DNA of 64,000 bases from Fusibacter bizertensis (GCF_029914245.1 NZ_JARYZI010000014.1:1-64000), one strand, 5' to 3'; shown: positions 44,358 to 55,492, counted from the stretch's first letter. Translations and numbers: made by a program. The notes: generated by a model not told the origin, from the letters alone.

Positions 44358-45728
44358 ATGGATAAACTAATTACAATTATACTAGCTGCTGGATATGGTA
44401 AAAGAATGAAATCTAAGTTACCAAAGGTACTTCATAAAGTTAGCGGTGTCCCTATGATTCAGCATGTTGTCGATCTTGCAAATGAAATTGGTACAGATGA
44501 AACAGTATGCGTTGTTGGACATGGTAGAGAATTGGTTGAATCAGCACTTGCAAATCAAAATATAGAATTTGCTGTCCAAGAAGTTCAACTTGGAACTGGA
44601 CATGCAGTTAAATCAGCTCAAGCTTTTATAGATGAAGGTTTGGTTTTAGTTTTATTTGGAGATGCACCGCTTTTAAGTGCTTCGACACTAAAAGCCTTTA
44701 TTACAAATCATAAAAACGGAAAATATAAAGCTAGCCTAATATCGACATTTTTTGATGACCCAACAGGGTATGGTAGAATTGTCAGAGATCAAGAGGGTAA
44801 TTTTGATCGAATTATTGAGCATAAGGATGCATCGGAAGATCAAAAACGTATTGGGGAGATAAATTCAGGTATTGGTTTGTTTGATGCATCAATATTGATG
44901 GACGCACTAGATGCACTTAAGAATAACAATAGTCAAGGTGAATATTATTTGACTGATGTATTTGAATATGTGAAAGAAAAACATGGTAAAGTAGATGCCT
45001 TTGTAATTAAAGATGCTTATGAAGTAATGGGAATCAATGATCGAATGGCGCTTGCCGAAGCTGAAAAATACCATCAAGATCTAATTAAAAAGCATTGGAT
45101 GCGTGAAGGCGTTACACTTATATCACCTGAAAGCATCTATATAGAAAAGTATGTTACTATTGGTCAAGATACAATTATTGAGCAGGGCACAATGCTTAAA
45201 GGGAGTACTGTGATCGGCGAAGATTGTCATATTGGCCCCTTTAGTGAAGTGATAGATACAAAAATTGGAAATGAAGTAAAAGTGAAGCATTCAACACTTA
45301 CAGATTCATCGGTAGATGATCGTACAGTCGTTGGACCTTATGCCTACTTAAGACCAAAGTCAAATGTTGGTAAGGATTGTAAAATAGGTGATTTTGTAGA
45401 AGTGAAAAATTCAACTATCGGTGATAGTACTAAAATTTCACACTTAACATACGTTGGAGATGGCAAGGTTGGTAAAAATGTCAACCTTGGCTGTGGCGTT
45501 GTGTTTGTAAATTACGATGGCGTTAACAAACATCTTACAGAAATCGAAGATGATGTTTTCGTAGGTTGCAATACAAACTTAATTGCCCCGGTAAAAGTGG
45601 GTAAAGAAGCGTATATTGCAGCAGGCTCAACTATTACACAGGATGTTCCTGAAAAAGCACTTGGAATTGCGAGAGAACGACAAGTCAACAAGACCGATTG
45701 GTCAAACAAATATTTAAAAAAGAAGTAG
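44358..45728 (+). CDS. glmU: Bifunctional GlmU: GlcN-1-P acetyltransferase / GlcNAc-1-P uridylyltransferase
   Basis: 456 residues from ATG 44358 after GAGGGAAG; 11 upstream codons are rejected. N-terminal pyrophosphorylase (about 1-225) with IILAAGYGKRMKSKLPK, then a left-handed beta-helix acetyltransferase (about 250-450) containing the catalytic His region (YLRPKSNVG) and NYDGVNKH. It makes UDP-GlcNAc for the cell wall. Length is standard. It is followed by prs after 9 bases. Confidence 0.97.
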   Translation: MDKLITIILAAGYGKRMKSKLPKVLHKVSGVPMIQHVVDLANEIGTDETVCVVGHGRELVESALANQNIEFAVQEVQLGTGHAVKSAQAFIDEGLVLVLFGDAPLLSASTLKAFITNHKNGKYKASLISTFFDDPTGYGRIVRDQEGNFDRIIEHKDASEDQKRIGEINSGIGLFDASILMDALDALKNNNSQGEYYLTDVFEYVKEKHGKVDAFVIKDAYEVMGINDRMALAEAEKYHQDLIKKHWMREGVTLISPESIYIEKYVTIGQDTIIEQGTMLKGSTVIGEDCHIGPFSEVIDTKIGNEVKVKHSTLTDSSVDDRTVVGPYAYLRPKSNVGKDCKIGDFVEVKNSTIGDSTKISHLTYVGDGKVGKNVNLGCGVVFVNYDGVNKHLTEIEDDVFVGCNTNLIAPVKVGKEAYIAAGSTITQDVPEKALGIARERQVNKTDWSNKYLKKK

Positions 45729-45737
45729 GAGGAAATA

Positions 45738-46694
45738 ATGCAATCGAATGACAGGAGGATAAAGGTATTTACAGGTAATGCCAATCCAGATCTTGCAAGA
45801 GCAATCTGTAAAGAACTAGGGTTACCGCTAGGTGACAGCATTGTAAAAACCTTTAGCGATGGGGAGATCTCAGTAAACATCAATGAGACAGTAAGAGGTA
45901 TCGATGTTTTCGTAGTGCAGTCCTTTTCTTTGCCTAAAGTAAACGACTATTTGATGGAACTTCTTATTATGATTGATGCGCTTAAGCGTGCATCAGCTGG
46001 AAGAATTACTGCAGTAATTCCTTATTATGGTTATGCAAGGCAAGATCGTAAGGCTAAAGCAAGAGATCCAATTTCAGCAAAATTGGTTGCAAACCTAATT
46101 GTTGCGGCAGGTGCAGACAGAGTTTTAACGATGGATTTACATGCGGCACAAATACAAGGTTATTTTGATATTCCTCTTGATCACTTAAAAGGAGTCCCGA
46201 TTATAGCTGAGTATTTCAGACAAAAAGATATCAAGGACCTCGTAGTGGTTTCTCCTGACCTTGGTAGTGTTACAAGAACTAGAGATTTATCAAACAAAGT
46301 TGACGCACCAATAGCGATCGTTGACAAAAGAAGACCGGAACCAAATGTATCTGAAATCATGAATATCATAGGTGAGGTAAAGGGAAAAAATGTTATCTTA
46401 ATTGACGATATGATCGATACAGCTGGTACTATTGTCAATGCCGCAAAAGCTTTAAAAGAAATGGGTGCAAAAGATGTATATGCATGTTGCACGCATGGTG
46501 TCTTCTCAGGACCAGCTGCATCAAGAATTAGAGATTCGGAGATTTCTGAATTAGTAGTGCTTGATACGATTGATGTTTCACCTGAAATGAAAGAACTTAA
46601 AAATGTAACTATGTTATCAGTTGCACCATTGTTTTCAGAGGCAATTAGAAGAATCTTCAACAACGACTCAGTTAGTACGATGTTCGAAGAATAG
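45738..46694 (+). CDS. prs: Ribose-phosphate pyrophosphokinase (PRPP synthetase)
   Basis: 318 residues. [12 protein letters not shown] is the signature, VVSPDLG and the PRPP loop [13 protein letters not shown] are intact. It makes PRPP from ribose-5-phosphate and ATP, feeding pyrE in this window and purine synthesis sensed by PurR. Start behind AGGAGGAA. It lies in the same order (glmU-prs-pth) as in Bacillus, without ctc after it. Confidence 0.97.
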   Translation: MQSNDRRIKVFTGNANPDLARAICKELGLPLGDSIVKTFSDGEISVNINETVRGIDVFVVQSFSLPKVNDYLMELLIMIDALKRASAGRITAVIPYYGYARQDRKAKARDPISAKLVANLIVAAGADRVLTMDLHAAQIQGYFDIPLDHLKGVPIIAEYFRQKDIKDLVVVSPDLGSVTRTRDLSNKVDAPIAIVDKRRPEPNVSEIMNIIGEVKGKNVILIDDMIDTAGTIVNAAKALKEMGAKDVYACCTHGVFSGPAASRIRDSEISELVVLDTIDVSPEMKELKNVTMLSVAPLFSEAIRRIFNNDSVSTMFEE

Positions 46695-46722
46695 AAAAAC
46701 TGAAGCTCATTATGATTTTCCG

Positions 46723-46757
46723 ACGCTTAACCAACATTGTTGTTAAGCGTTTTTTTT
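46723..46757 (+). terminator. Terminator of glmU-prs
   Basis: ACGCTTAAC / GTTAAGCGT stem (46723-46731 with 46742-46750), 10-nt loop, eight T. The T run merges into the next promoter's TGATATAAT. Confidence 0.9.
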
Positions 46758-46765
46758 GATATAAT
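46757..46765 (+). promoter_or_regulatory. Extended -10 promoter of pth-mfd
   Basis: TGATATAAT directly at the end of the terminator T run. The -35 region would fall in the terminator hairpin. Confidence 0.5.
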
Positions 46766-46817
46766 CTTATGGTCTAATACATCAGTGTATAAACAGATGA
46801 GATGAAGGAGATATTTC

Positions 46818-47375
46818 GTGTATATTATCGTTGGCCTTGGTAATCCAGGCAAAAAATATGATTTAACTAGACATAATGTTGGATTTGAAGCGATTGATCG
46901 CCTCAGTGAAAAATTTGGAATCAGTGTCAATAAACTTAAATACAAAGCCTTGATTGGTGAAGGGGTCATAGCAGGAGAGAAAGTAATCTTGGTAAAACCT
47001 CAAACATATATGAATTTAAGCGGTGAAACTGTAAAGGCAATTTGTAGTTTTTATCAGCTACCAATGGAAAACTTGATTGTTATATTTGACGATGTTGATA
47101 CTGATTTTGGTAAATTAAGAATCCGCAAAAAGGGAAGTGCAGGTACACATAATGGGATGCGTCACATTATATATCTTTTGCAACAAGATAACTTTCCGAG
47201 AATAAGAATCGGCATAGGGCGTTCATTGCGCCTTGAGTTAAAAGATTTTGTGCTTCAAAAATTTTCAAAATCTGAACTGAATGAAATGAATGAAACAATT
47301 GATAAAGTAGCTAATGCGGTTGAGTGTATTATTGATGAAGGTGCTGACAGTGCCATGAATCGTTATAATGGTTAA
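46818..47375 (+). CDS. pth: Peptidyl-tRNA hydrolase
   Basis: 185 residues, GTG start after AAGGAGATA. GLGNPG with catalytic Asn10, His20 in TRHNVGFEAID, and KPQTYMNLSG are all present. It frees tRNA from prematurely released peptidyl-tRNA. It lies 13 bases before mfd, as in Bacillus without the small fin gene between. Confidence 0.96.
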   Translation: MYIIVGLGNPGKKYDLTRHNVGFEAIDRLSEKFGISVNKLKYKALIGEGVIAGEKVILVKPQTYMNLSGETVKAICSFYQLPMENLIVIFDDVDTDFGKLRIRKKGSAGTHNGMRHIIYLLQQDNFPRIRIGIGRSLRLELKDFVLQKFSKSELNEMNETIDKVANAVECIIDEGADSAMNRYNG

Positions 47376-47388
47376 TTGAGGGGCAAAA

Positions 47389-50300
47389 ATGTTTGATTTA
47401 TTACTAAATCTATTTAAGCATTCTGTTGAGGTGCAAACACTTAATAAAAGTATTGAGGAAAATATTAGTCCTATCTTAATACATGGTTCAGATCAACAGG
47501 TTGTAAAATGGGTTGCACAAAGTGTAGCTAAAACTCAAAAAAGAGCAACAATTCTCTTTTTTGAAGATGAACATAAAGCGAAAATTGCAGCTGAAGAAAT
47601 TGAAGAAGCAGTATATTTACCGGGTCGTGAGCTTATATGGTTTGACTCATATGCGCATTCGAATCAGGTGGCACTCGAGCGAGTGGAAGCTATTTTACAA
47701 GCTACCCAAATGGCAGTTCCTCTTGTTTTTACATCGATCAACAATTTACTTTATCGCTATCCTCGAAAGAAGTTGATCGCTGATAAAATGATCAAACTGG
47801 ATTTGAATTCCGAAATTTCATTAGCAGAACTTCAAAAAACACTTTATAACTATGGGTATGAAAGAGTAGAAATAGTTGAATCAAAAGGTCAATATAGTAT
47901 CCGGGGTGGAATTTTAGATGTCTTTTCTACAATGTATGATGTCCCATATCGTATTGAATTTTTTGGAGATGAAGTAGATTCGATCAGAGATTTTGATATT
48001 GAAACACAAAAATCATTAAACAAATTTGAGCGTTTTGATATTTATCCAACGAGAAAACTGGTACTGGATGAAGCTTTAATTACAAAAGCGATTCAGAAAT
48101 TAACCGCATCGAAAGGCAAATACAAAAGCGATAAACGTGAAAAAATAGAGGCAATTGTTGAGCATTTATCTGAAAACATTTTTGTAGATGGTATTGATAA
48201 ATATTTTCCACTTTTTTATGATCAGACGGATACGCTTTTAGATTATTTTGAAAATCCAATTGTCTATATTATGGGTAACAATCAATGTGTCTCACGAATG
48301 GGACAATTTATAGCGGATTATAGAAGACAATTTACTGATTATCTAGAACGTGGCGAAGTAATTGCCGAACAATATCATAGAATTTACGATTTTGATGAAA
48401 TCAAAACTGAATTATCAATGCGCCAAGTTATTCTAACGGAATTGTTGATTAAGCACACTGAAGGTTTTGAACCTTCTCAAATCATCAAGTTATCATCAAG
48501 AGAGATGAACAAATATTATGGTAAATTTGATCAAATTGCATTAGATCTAAGAAAATGGAAGTTAAAAGGTTATCATATACTCATTGCTTTTAACAGTGCT
48601 GAAAGGTTAAATCGCTTTCTATCGGCGATGGCATCATATGAAATAGCGGTCAACACTGAAGAAGGTTTCTTAAATGAAGGCTATGAACAAATAATGAGTA
48701 GCCAAGCAGTCGCAGTGTTTCATCCAGCTCAAAGTGGTTTTTATTTTGATACGTTTAAAGCACTTGTTTTAACGGAACATGAGCTTTTTGGAGAAGGAAA
48801 AAAGGTTTCTAAGAAAAAACCTGCCCAAGGAAAAGTAATTAAAGCCTTTTCAGAACTTTCAGTTGGTGATTATGTCGTTCATGAATCTCATGGTGTTGGA
48901 CAGTATTTAGGTGTTGAACAGATGAAAATCGATCAGACACGTAAAGATTTTTTAAAGCTACGATACGCTCAAGATGATTATCTTTATATCCCTGTTGAGA
49001 GTGCCGGACTTGTTCAAAAGTATATGGGAACAGATTCTGATAAACTCAAACTCAATAGATTGGGTGGACAAGAATGGAAGAAAACTAAATCAAGAGCTAA
49101 AAAAGCAATTGAAGACATGACAGATGAACTTATAGAACTTTATGCAACAAGAAGTACCAAAAAAGGTTATCAGTTTAGTCAAGATAACGAGTGGCAGCGC
49201 GAATTTGAGGCACTGTTTCCTTATCAGGAAACACGTGATCAACTAAAGTGTGTTGAGGAGATCAAAAACGACATGGAAAGACCTCAACCTATGGAGAGAT
49301 TACTATGCGGTGATGTTGGCTATGGCAAAACCGAAGTTGCTCTTAGAGCCGCATTTAAAGCGGTTTTAGATTCAAAGCAGGTTGCGATTCTCGTACCAAC
49401 CACAATTCTAGCCCAACAACATTATAACAATATTGTAGAAAGGTTTTCTAAGTATCCCGCAAATGTTCAAATGATCTCTCGATTTAGAACCAAAACAGAG
49501 CAAACGAAGATTATTAAAGATATAAAAAGTGGTGTTGTGGATGTTGTTGTAGGGACACATCGCATATTATCAAATGATGTTATTTTTAAGGATTTAGGGC
49601 TATTAATTATTGATGAGGAACAGCGTTTTGGTGTGAAACATAAAGAGAAGATTAAACAAATGAAAGAAAATATTGATGTCCTCACGCTAACTGCAACCCC
49701 AATTCCTAGAACACTTCATATGTCCATGATTGGTATAAGAGATATGAGTGTTATTGAAGATCCACCAGAAGATCGCTATCCAATTCAGACTTATGTAGTT
49801 GAGTTCGATGAAAACTTGGTAAGAGAAGCAATTTCTAGAGAACTAGAACGCGGCGGACAAGTATATTTTGTGCATAACCGTATCTCAGATATAGATAGGG
49901 TTGCTGCGAAGCTTGGGGAACTCGTTCCAGAGGCCGTTGTACACTATGCACATGGCCAAATGAATGAACATCAACTAGAGAAACTGATGTTGGATTTTAT
50001 GAACAATGACTTCAATGTACTTGTATGCACCACGATAATTGAAACAGGACTAGATATTTCTAATGTTAATACCATTATCATCAATGATGGAGATCGATTC
50101 GGATTATCTCAACTCTATCAGTTAAGAGGTAGAGTAGGACGAAGTAACCGATTAGCATATTGCTATATATTCTATCAAGAAAACAAAGTGCTCAATGAGA
50201 TCGCTGAAAAAAGACTAAAGGCGATTAAAGAATTTACAGAACTTGGTGCTGGTTTCAAAATTGCTATGAGAGATTTGGAAATCAGGGGGGCTGGGAACGT

Positions 50301-50883
50301 GCTAGGAACTGAGCAACATGGGTACATGGAAGCGATTGGTTATGATTTGTTTTGTAAGTTATTAGAAGAAAGTGTTATGGTTAAAAAAGGTGAGGTCGTG
50401 AAAGAAAAACCTCAAGCAAAAATTGATTTAGCAGTCAATGCATTTATCCCTGAGAACTATATAAGCAATCATCAACTTAAGATTGAAATCTATAAAAAAA
50501 TTGCTTCAATTGAGAGCCGTTCTGATGTTGACTTGATTTATGAAGAAATTGAAGATCGTTTTGGCACTGTACCTGTCTCAGTAAATAATTTGATCATGAT
50601 TGCCTATATTAAAGCGCTTTGCGAGATGATGGGAATTGACGAGATCTCAGAAGATGGAAAAGATTTTATCTTGAAATTTGCAACTGACTTTGCAATCAGC
50701 CCAATTTTTATCAGTCAAGTGATGACCTATGATGCGAAGAATGTATCTTTCTTTGCAGGAAATCCAGCGGTTTTAAGGGTCAAAATTACAAACAGATTAA
50801 GAAAAAAAGAAGAACAATTAACAATGCTTGAAAAATATGTAGAAAAAATATATAGTTTTCATAGTGAATATTTAAATATATAA
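47389..50883 (+). CDS. mfd: Transcription-repair coupling factor Mfd
   Basis: 1164 residues, full length. An N-terminal UvrB-like part (about 1-400), a CarD-like RNA-polymerase-binding domain (about 485-560, beginning [16 protein letters not shown]) and a RecG-like translocase (about 600-950) with Walker [16 protein letters not shown] and LRGRVGRS, then the C-terminal autoinhibitory domain. It removes stalled RNA polymerase and recruits UvrA. Start behind GAGGGG. In sporulating relatives spoVT follows; here a foldase gene does. Confidence 0.97.
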   Translation: MFDLLLNLFKHSVEVQTLNKSIEENISPILIHGSDQQVVKWVAQSVAKTQKRATILFFEDEHKAKIAAEEIEEAVYLPGRELIWFDSYAHSNQVALERVEAILQATQMAVPLVFTSINNLLYRYPRKKLIADKMIKLDLNSEISLAELQKTLYNYGYERVEIVESKGQYSIRGGILDVFSTMYDVPYRIEFFGDEVDSIRDFDIETQKSLNKFERFDIYPTRKLVLDEALITKAIQKLTASKGKYKSDKREKIEAIVEHLSENIFVDGIDKYFPLFYDQTDTLLDYFENPIVYIMGNNQCVSRMGQFIADYRRQFTDYLERGEVIAEQYHRIYDFDEIKTELSMRQVILTELLIKHTEGFEPSQIIKLSSREMNKYYGKFDQIALDLRKWKLKGYHILIAFNSAERLNRFLSAMASYEIAVNTEEGFLNEGYEQIMSSQAVAVFHPAQSGFYFDTFKALVLTEHELFGEGKKVSKKKPAQGKVIKAFSELSVGDYVVHESHGVGQYLGVEQMKIDQTRKDFLKLRYAQDDYLYIPVESAGLVQKYMGTDSDKLKLNRLGGQEWKKTKSRAKKAIEDMTDELIELYATRSTKKGYQFSQDNEWQREFEALFPYQETRDQLKCVEEIKNDMERPQPMERLLCGDVGYGKTEVALRAAFKAVLDSKQVAILVPTTILAQQHYNNIVERFSKYPANVQMISRFRTKTEQTKIIKDIKSGVVDVVVGTHRILSNDVIFKDLGLLIIDEEQRFGVKHKEKIKQMKENIDVLTLTATPIPRTLHMSMIGIRDMSVIEDPPEDRYPIQTYVVEFDENLVREAISRELERGGQVYFVHNRISDIDRVAAKLGELVPEAVVHYAHGQMNEHQLEKLMLDFMNNDFNVLVCTTIIETGLDISNVNTIIINDGDRFGLSQLYQLRGRVGRSNRLAYCYIFYQENKVLNEIAEKRLKAIKEFTELGAGFKIAMRDLEIRGAGNVLGTEQHGYMEAIGYDLFCKLLEESVMVKKGEVVKEKPQAKIDLAVNAFIPENYISNHQLKIEIYKKIASIESRSDVDLIYEEIEDRFGTVPVSVNNLIMIAYIKALCEMMGIDEISEDGKDFILKFATDFAISPIFISQVMTYDAKNVSFFAGNPAVLRVKITNRLRKKEEQLTMLEKYVEKIYSFHSEYLNI

Positions 50884-50945
50884 TGATATGTGAAATTGAA
50901 TACGTTAAGTCTTTTGACTTACCAAATAATTTGAGGAGTGGGAAT

Positions 50946-51956
50946 ATGTCTAATTTAAGAAAGATTACAGCATTGCTTTTGGTTGTGCTGATGGTAGCAT
51001 TAACAGGTTGTGGTGCTAAAGAAGAAAATGGTGTTACAACAGAAGGCGTAACGAAAGTTGATAGAACAAATGCTGTTGCAGTAGTAAATGATGAAGTTGT
51101 AGATATAGATACATTTAATATTTACTATGCGATGTATGAAACTGCTTATAAACAGTACTATGGAGAAGATATACTCACTCAAGAATTTGAAGGTGTGAAA
51201 TTTGGTGATGTTTTAAGAGAAGATATTTTGGATATGTTAGTACAAGATTCACTTATTCGCTCTTATGTACTCTCAACAGGTTTTACAATTAAAGACGATG
51301 TATTTAAAGAGAAATATGACGAATTAAAAGCAATGCTTGAAGAAGATACAGAAACCAAAACAATGTATGATACTATTGGCGTGACAGATGCATTTCTTGA
51401 AAAACAAGTTCAAGGAAGTATCTTGATGGAAGAATTCACAAATACAGTAAATGGCATGATTGATGCTGAGACAGCGCGTTTAGAGGAATTGTATAAAACC
51501 GAGCCAGTTCAAGTAAGTGCGCGTCATATACTCGTTGCAGATGAAGAAACTGCAGCAGAAGTAAAAACTAAGCTAGATGCTGGTGAAGACTTTGCAGAAC
51601 TGGTAACGCAATATTCTACAGATACTGGTTCAGTGGCTACTGGTGGAGATTTGGGCTATTTTCCAAGGGGTGTAATGGTTGCTGAGTTTGAAGAAGCTGC
51701 ATTTACGCAGCCAATTGGTGAAATAGGCGAACCTGTACAATCTTCTTTTGGCTATCACATTATAAAGGTTGAAGATCGACAAACAATTGCGGAGCTTATT
51801 GAGGCTGGTGAAGACGAAGCGGTGATTAACGATTTTAAACAACAAATTAAAGACAGTCTTTATAACGAGTACTACACGAAAAAAATTGACGAATTAAAAG
51901 CTGCTGCATCTATAGAAACTTTTATAGATAAAGTGACACCAAAAACAGAAGGTTAA
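50946..51956 (+). CDS. PrsA/SurA-like peptidyl-prolyl isomerase lipoprotein
   Basis: 336 residues from ATG 50946 after GAGGAGTGGG; an earlier in-frame ATG at 50883 overlaps the mfd stop and is not supported. Lipobox VALTGC (Cys22). A helical chaperone region (about 45-190) precedes a parvulin domain (about 195-290) with SARHILVAD, GGDLGYFPRG and SFGYHIIKV. It folds exported proteins at the outer membrane face. It is placed between mfd and a flippase gene, where sporulating Firmicutes have spoVT. Confidence 0.93.
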   Translation: MSNLRKITALLLVVLMVALTGCGAKEENGVTTEGVTKVDRTNAVAVVNDEVVDIDTFNIYYAMYETAYKQYYGEDILTQEFEGVKFGDVLREDILDMLVQDSLIRSYVLSTGFTIKDDVFKEKYDELKAMLEEDTETKTMYDTIGVTDAFLEKQVQGSILMEEFTNTVNGMIDAETARLEELYKTEPVQVSARHILVADEETAAEVKTKLDAGEDFAELVTQYSTDTGSVATGGDLGYFPRGVMVAEFEEAAFTQPIGEIGEPVQSSFGYHIIKVEDRQTIAELIEAGEDEAVINDFKQQIKDSLYNEYYTKKIDELKAAASIETFIDKVTPKTEG

Positions 51957-51989
51957 TAAGCGATACGCTACTAATATATATAAACTTTG

Positions 51990-52017
51990 AGAGGTCAGAC
52001 TAGCGCTGGCCTCTTTA
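51990..52017 (+). terminator. Weak terminator or attenuator hairpin
   Basis: AGAGGTCAG / CTGGCCTCT (51990-51998 with 52006-52014) with a 7-nt loop, followed by only TTTATAA. Probably partial, lowering expression of the flippase gene next to it. Confidence 0.55.
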
Positions 52018-52031
52018 TAATAGGAGTAATT

Positions 52032-53648
52032 ATGTCGAAGTCTAATGAGCATAGTGCATCAGATTCATTTGTTAAAGGTGCCTTTATATTGGGTATTTCA
52101 GGAGTATTTATAAAAATACTAGGTGCGTTTTTTAAAATCCCATTAGCGGATAAGTTAGGACCCGAAGGGATGAGTTATTTTCAAAGTGCTTATCCAATAT
52201 ATAATTTCTTTATCGTACTGGCTACTGCCGGCTTACCCACCGCACTTGGTAAAATAATTGCGGAGCAAAGAGCACTGGGTGATTATAGAAATCTGGATAA
52301 AACGTTTAAATCAGGATTAGTTTTAATGACGTCGATAGGTCTTATGGGGACGCTTATTATGTTCTTTGGCGCTGATAAGATAGTCGAGATCATCAAAAAT
52401 CCAGAAGCAGCATTAGCTTTTAAGGCACTTGCGCCTGCAATTGTTATTGTTTCTGTTATGGCAGTTTTTAGAGGCTTTTTTCAGGGGTTTCAGCATATGA
52501 AGCCATTTGCACTTTCGCAGATTTTTGAGCAACTAGGAAGAGTAATTGTTGGATTTGCACTTGCTGTTTTTTTATTGGATAAAGGGACAAAGTATGCAGC
52601 TGCCGGTGCGACCTTTGGCGCAACAACGGGTGCAATTGCGGGCTTATTTGTAATTTTCCTTTTGTATAAAAAGTTTAGGAAAAAACATTTTGAAGCACAT
52701 TCCAAATTAATGACTGGTAAAGCACAAGAAACAAGTGAAATTATGAAGCGAATTGCTATGATTGCAGTCCCAATAACACTTGGTGCAGCAGTTATGCCGC
52801 TTATGAGCACTATAGATGTTATGCTTGTTATGAACCGTTTAACAGATATCGGTATGGGAGAACAAGCCAATGATCTATATGGAATGTTAAGCGGATACGC
52901 TGCGGTTCTTGTTAACTTGCCACAAGTGATTACATCAGCTATTCAGATAAGCATTGTTCCTGCAGTGGCAGCATTTTATGTACAAAAAGAAGTTAAATCT
53001 TTAAGTAGCACTATTCAAAATGGTATTCGCATGACTTTAATTATAAGTCTACCAGCTACTGCTGGCTTGGTACTGTTGTCACAACCGATAATGGAACTCT
53101 TATATCCAAGTCAATTACAATATGCACAGACAACGGGACAAATATTATCTATTTTAGGTTTTGGTGTTATTTTCTTAGGGATGTTCCAAGTAACTACAGG
53201 AATCTTGCAAGGTTTGAGCATGCAAAACAGACCTGCAATGAACCTTATGATTGGTGCAATTATAAAAATTATACTCACGTATGTATTAGTTGGAATTCCA
53301 AGTATCAATATATATGGCGCAGCTATATCAACATTAGCTGCTTATGGAACAGCCACTACGTTGAACCTTATCACTATGAAACGTAGTGCCAATATTACTT
53401 TTGACCCCAAAGCTGTACTTTTAAAACCACTATATTCAGTTTTTGTAATGAGTATCGTTGTATTATTGGGGCGTCAATTAGCGTTATTGTTTATTTCGCC
53501 AAATTTATCCACGGTATTTGCGATATTCATCGGTATGATTGCGTATTTCTTTATGCTATTTAAGACTAAAACTTTAACAGATGAAGATTATGCATTAATG
53601 CCAGGAGGTAGTAAGCTCAAAAAAATTAGTGATCGATTTTTTAAATAA
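52032..53648 (+). CDS. MOP-superfamily polysaccharide/lipid flippase (SpoVB/MurJ-like)
   Basis: 538 residues from ATG 52032 after TAGGAGTAA; 15 upstream codons lie in the hairpin and are rejected. About 14 transmembrane helices over the whole length, beginning FVKGAFILGISGVFIKILGA, the usual start of this family. Position between mfd and mazG equals spoVB (yabM neighbourhood) in Bacillus. Members move lipid-linked wall precursors across the membrane. Whether it is a spore-cortex or general flippase cannot be told. Confidence 0.9.
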   Translation: MSKSNEHSASDSFVKGAFILGISGVFIKILGAFFKIPLADKLGPEGMSYFQSAYPIYNFFIVLATAGLPTALGKIIAEQRALGDYRNLDKTFKSGLVLMTSIGLMGTLIMFFGADKIVEIIKNPEAALAFKALAPAIVIVSVMAVFRGFFQGFQHMKPFALSQIFEQLGRVIVGFALAVFLLDKGTKYAAAGATFGATTGAIAGLFVIFLLYKKFRKKHFEAHSKLMTGKAQETSEIMKRIAMIAVPITLGAAVMPLMSTIDVMLVMNRLTDIGMGEQANDLYGMLSGYAAVLVNLPQVITSAIQISIVPAVAAFYVQKEVKSLSSTIQNGIRMTLIISLPATAGLVLLSQPIMELLYPSQLQYAQTTGQILSILGFGVIFLGMFQVTTGILQGLSMQNRPAMNLMIGAIIKIILTYVLVGIPSINIYGAAISTLAAYGTATTLNLITMKRSANITFDPKAVLLKPLYSVFVMSIVVLLGRQLALLFISPNLSTVFAIFIGMIAYFFMLFKTKTLTDEDYALMPGGSKLKKISDRFFK

Positions 53649-53658
53649 GGAGTAAGAC

Positions 53659-55110
53659 ATGTATAATATTACGATTGTGGGGATGGGCCCTGGCGGACAA
53701 GCTTATTTAACACTTGAAGCATTTAATCAGCTCACACAGGCAAACGATATTTTTCTCAGAACAGATCGACATCCTGTAGTAAGTTACCTAGTGAAAAATG
53801 GTATGAAATATGAATCTTTTGATGCGCTTTATGACCAGTTTGAGACGTTTGAAGAGGTGTATGCTGCTATTGCAGATGAAGTTATAAAAAAAGCAGAAAC
53901 CTCAGATGTAATATATGCAGTCCCAGGAAATCCTTTTGTTGCAGAAAAATCAGTTGCTATGATTATGGAGAAAACAAATAAAGATATAAAAATCATTCAC
54001 GGGGCAAGCTTTATAGATGCAATTGTCACATCGCTTCATTATGATCCTGTTAAAGGGATGGTTATCCTAGATGCGCTGACGATTGAAACTGAAATCATTA
54101 GAACCAATAAAGACCATCTTTTTATTCAGGTATATGACCAGATGACCGCTTCAATGCTTAAACTTAAGCTGATGGAGTACTGGGAAGATACGCATGAAGT
54201 TACTGTTATTCAAGGTGCAGGCATTCCAGATATGGAAGTAATTAAAAAGATGCCACTGTATGAACTCGATCGCCAAAGCGAATTATTTAATCATCTAACA
54301 AGCGTATTTGTACCAGGTGGAGAATCTATACGTCATGAATTACATGAACTTGAACAAATCATGGTTAAATTAAGAGCGGAAAATGGTTGTCCATGGGATC
54401 GAGAACAAACGCATAAAAGTTTAGGCCCTTACTTGATAGAAGAAGCATATGAAGTTAAAGAAGCTATAGACGCGGAAGATGACGATTCGCTTGTGGATGA
54501 ATTAGGGGATGTTTTGCTGCAAGTTGTTTTTCATGCTACCATTGCATCAGAAAATGGTTATTTTGAAATGAGTGATATTATAAATACAATTTGTGAGAAG
54601 ATGGTGCGAAGACACCCGCATGTATTCTCAGATGTAAGGGTTAATAATTCAGAAGAAGTACTTATTAACTGGCAAGAAATTAAAAATAAAGAAAAATCAA
54701 ATGAAACAGTCGTAGACAGTATGATTTCAATATCGAAAAGTCTTCCTGCGCTTTTAAGGGCTCAGAAGGTGCAAAAGAGAGCATCAGATGTAGGCTTTGA
54801 TTGGAATACTGCTAAAGATGCACTTGCTAAAATCGATGAAGAGGTATCAGAAGTTAAAGAGGCATTTGAAAAAGAAGATTTCGATGGCATCGCTGAGGAA
54901 CTTGGTGATCTGCTTTTAATCATTACCAATGTAGCACGATTGATGAAAATTGATGCTGAACAATGTTTAGTTGATGCAACTGAGAAATTTATAAAACGAT
55001 TCAGTTATATAGAGGAAGAATTGTTAAAAACTGGTGCGAGACCTAGTTCCCTGTTACTAGAACGCATGGAGGCACTTTGGGTGCAATCGAAAAAATGGGA
55101 TAATTTATAA
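53659..55110 (+). CDS. mazG: YabN/MazG: tetrapyrrole-methylase-like and nucleotide pyrophosphohydrolase fusion
   Basis: 483 residues. The N-terminus (about 1-215) is a SAM-dependent tetrapyrrole-methylase-like domain (MYNITIVGMGPGG). The C-terminus (about 230-480) holds two MazG units, the first with EEAYEVKEAID and DELGDVLLQVV, the second with DEEVSEVKEAFE and EELGDLLL. MazG cleaves NTPs to NMPs and clears noncanonical nucleotides. This fusion is the standard Firmicute YabN. Start behind AAGGAG, 10 bases after the flippase gene. Confidence 0.95.
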   Translation: MYNITIVGMGPGGQAYLTLEAFNQLTQANDIFLRTDRHPVVSYLVKNGMKYESFDALYDQFETFEEVYAAIADEVIKKAETSDVIYAVPGNPFVAEKSVAMIMEKTNKDIKIIHGASFIDAIVTSLHYDPVKGMVILDALTIETEIIRTNKDHLFIQVYDQMTASMLKLKLMEYWEDTHEVTVIQGAGIPDMEVIKKMPLYELDRQSELFNHLTSVFVPGGESIRHELHELEQIMVKLRAENGCPWDREQTHKSLGPYLIEEAYEVKEAIDAEDDDSLVDELGDVLLQVVFHATIASENGYFEMSDIINTICEKMVRRHPHVFSDVRVNNSEEVLINWQEIKNKEKSNETVVDSMISISKSLPALLRAQKVQKRASDVGFDWNTAKDALAKIDEEVSEVKEAFEKEDFDGIAEELGDLLLIITNVARLMKIDAEQCLVDATEKFIKRFSYIEEELLKTGARPSSLLLERMEALWVQSKKWDNL

Positions 55111-55128
55111 AAAAAAACACGAAATTTC

Positions 55129-55157
55129 TTGTAAAAGTTGAAATTTCAACGTATACT
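55129..55157 (+). promoter_or_regulatory. Promoter of hup with palindromic spacer
   Basis: TTGTAA (55129-55134), exact 17-bp spacer, TATACT (55152-55157). The spacer contains a perfect 14-bp palindrome, GTTGAAATTTCAAC (55137-55150). Confidence 0.75.
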
Positions 55158-55198
55158 AATAATAGTTAAAACAACTTAATATTTTAGGAGGTTATATC

Positions 55199-55477
55199 GT
55201 GAATAAAGCTGAATTAGTAGCTAGCATGGCTGAGAAATCTGGTTTAACTAAAAAAGATGCAGAATTGGCATTAAACGCTTTCATGAAAAGTGTTGAAGAA
55301 GAACTTGCTAATAGCGGTAAAGTTCAATTAGTTGGCTTCGGTACTTTCGATGTTAGAGAAAGAAAAGAAAGAACTGGTAGAAACCCAAGAAATCCTAAAG
55401 AAACAATCAATATCCCTGCTTCAAAAGCACCTGTATTTAAAGCTGGTAAAGCTTTAAAAGAAACTGTAAACGAATAA
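55199..55477 (+). CDS. hup: HU-family nucleoid protein
   Basis: 92 residues, GTG start after AGGAGG. NKAELVASMAEKSGLTKKDAE and FGTFDVRERKERTGRNPR with the DNA-grasping arm and NPKETINIPASKAP are typical HU. It bends and packs DNA as a dimer. It has a strong promoter with a palindromic spacer and a terminator, so it is its own unit. In Bacillus a histone-like gene is also near mazG in some relatives. Confidence 0.97.
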   Translation: MNKAELVASMAEKSGLTKKDAELALNAFMKSVEEELANSGKVQLVGFGTFDVRERKERTGRNPRNPKETINIPASKAPVFKAGKALKETVNE

Positions 55478-55492
55478 GTTATGATATGAGAG

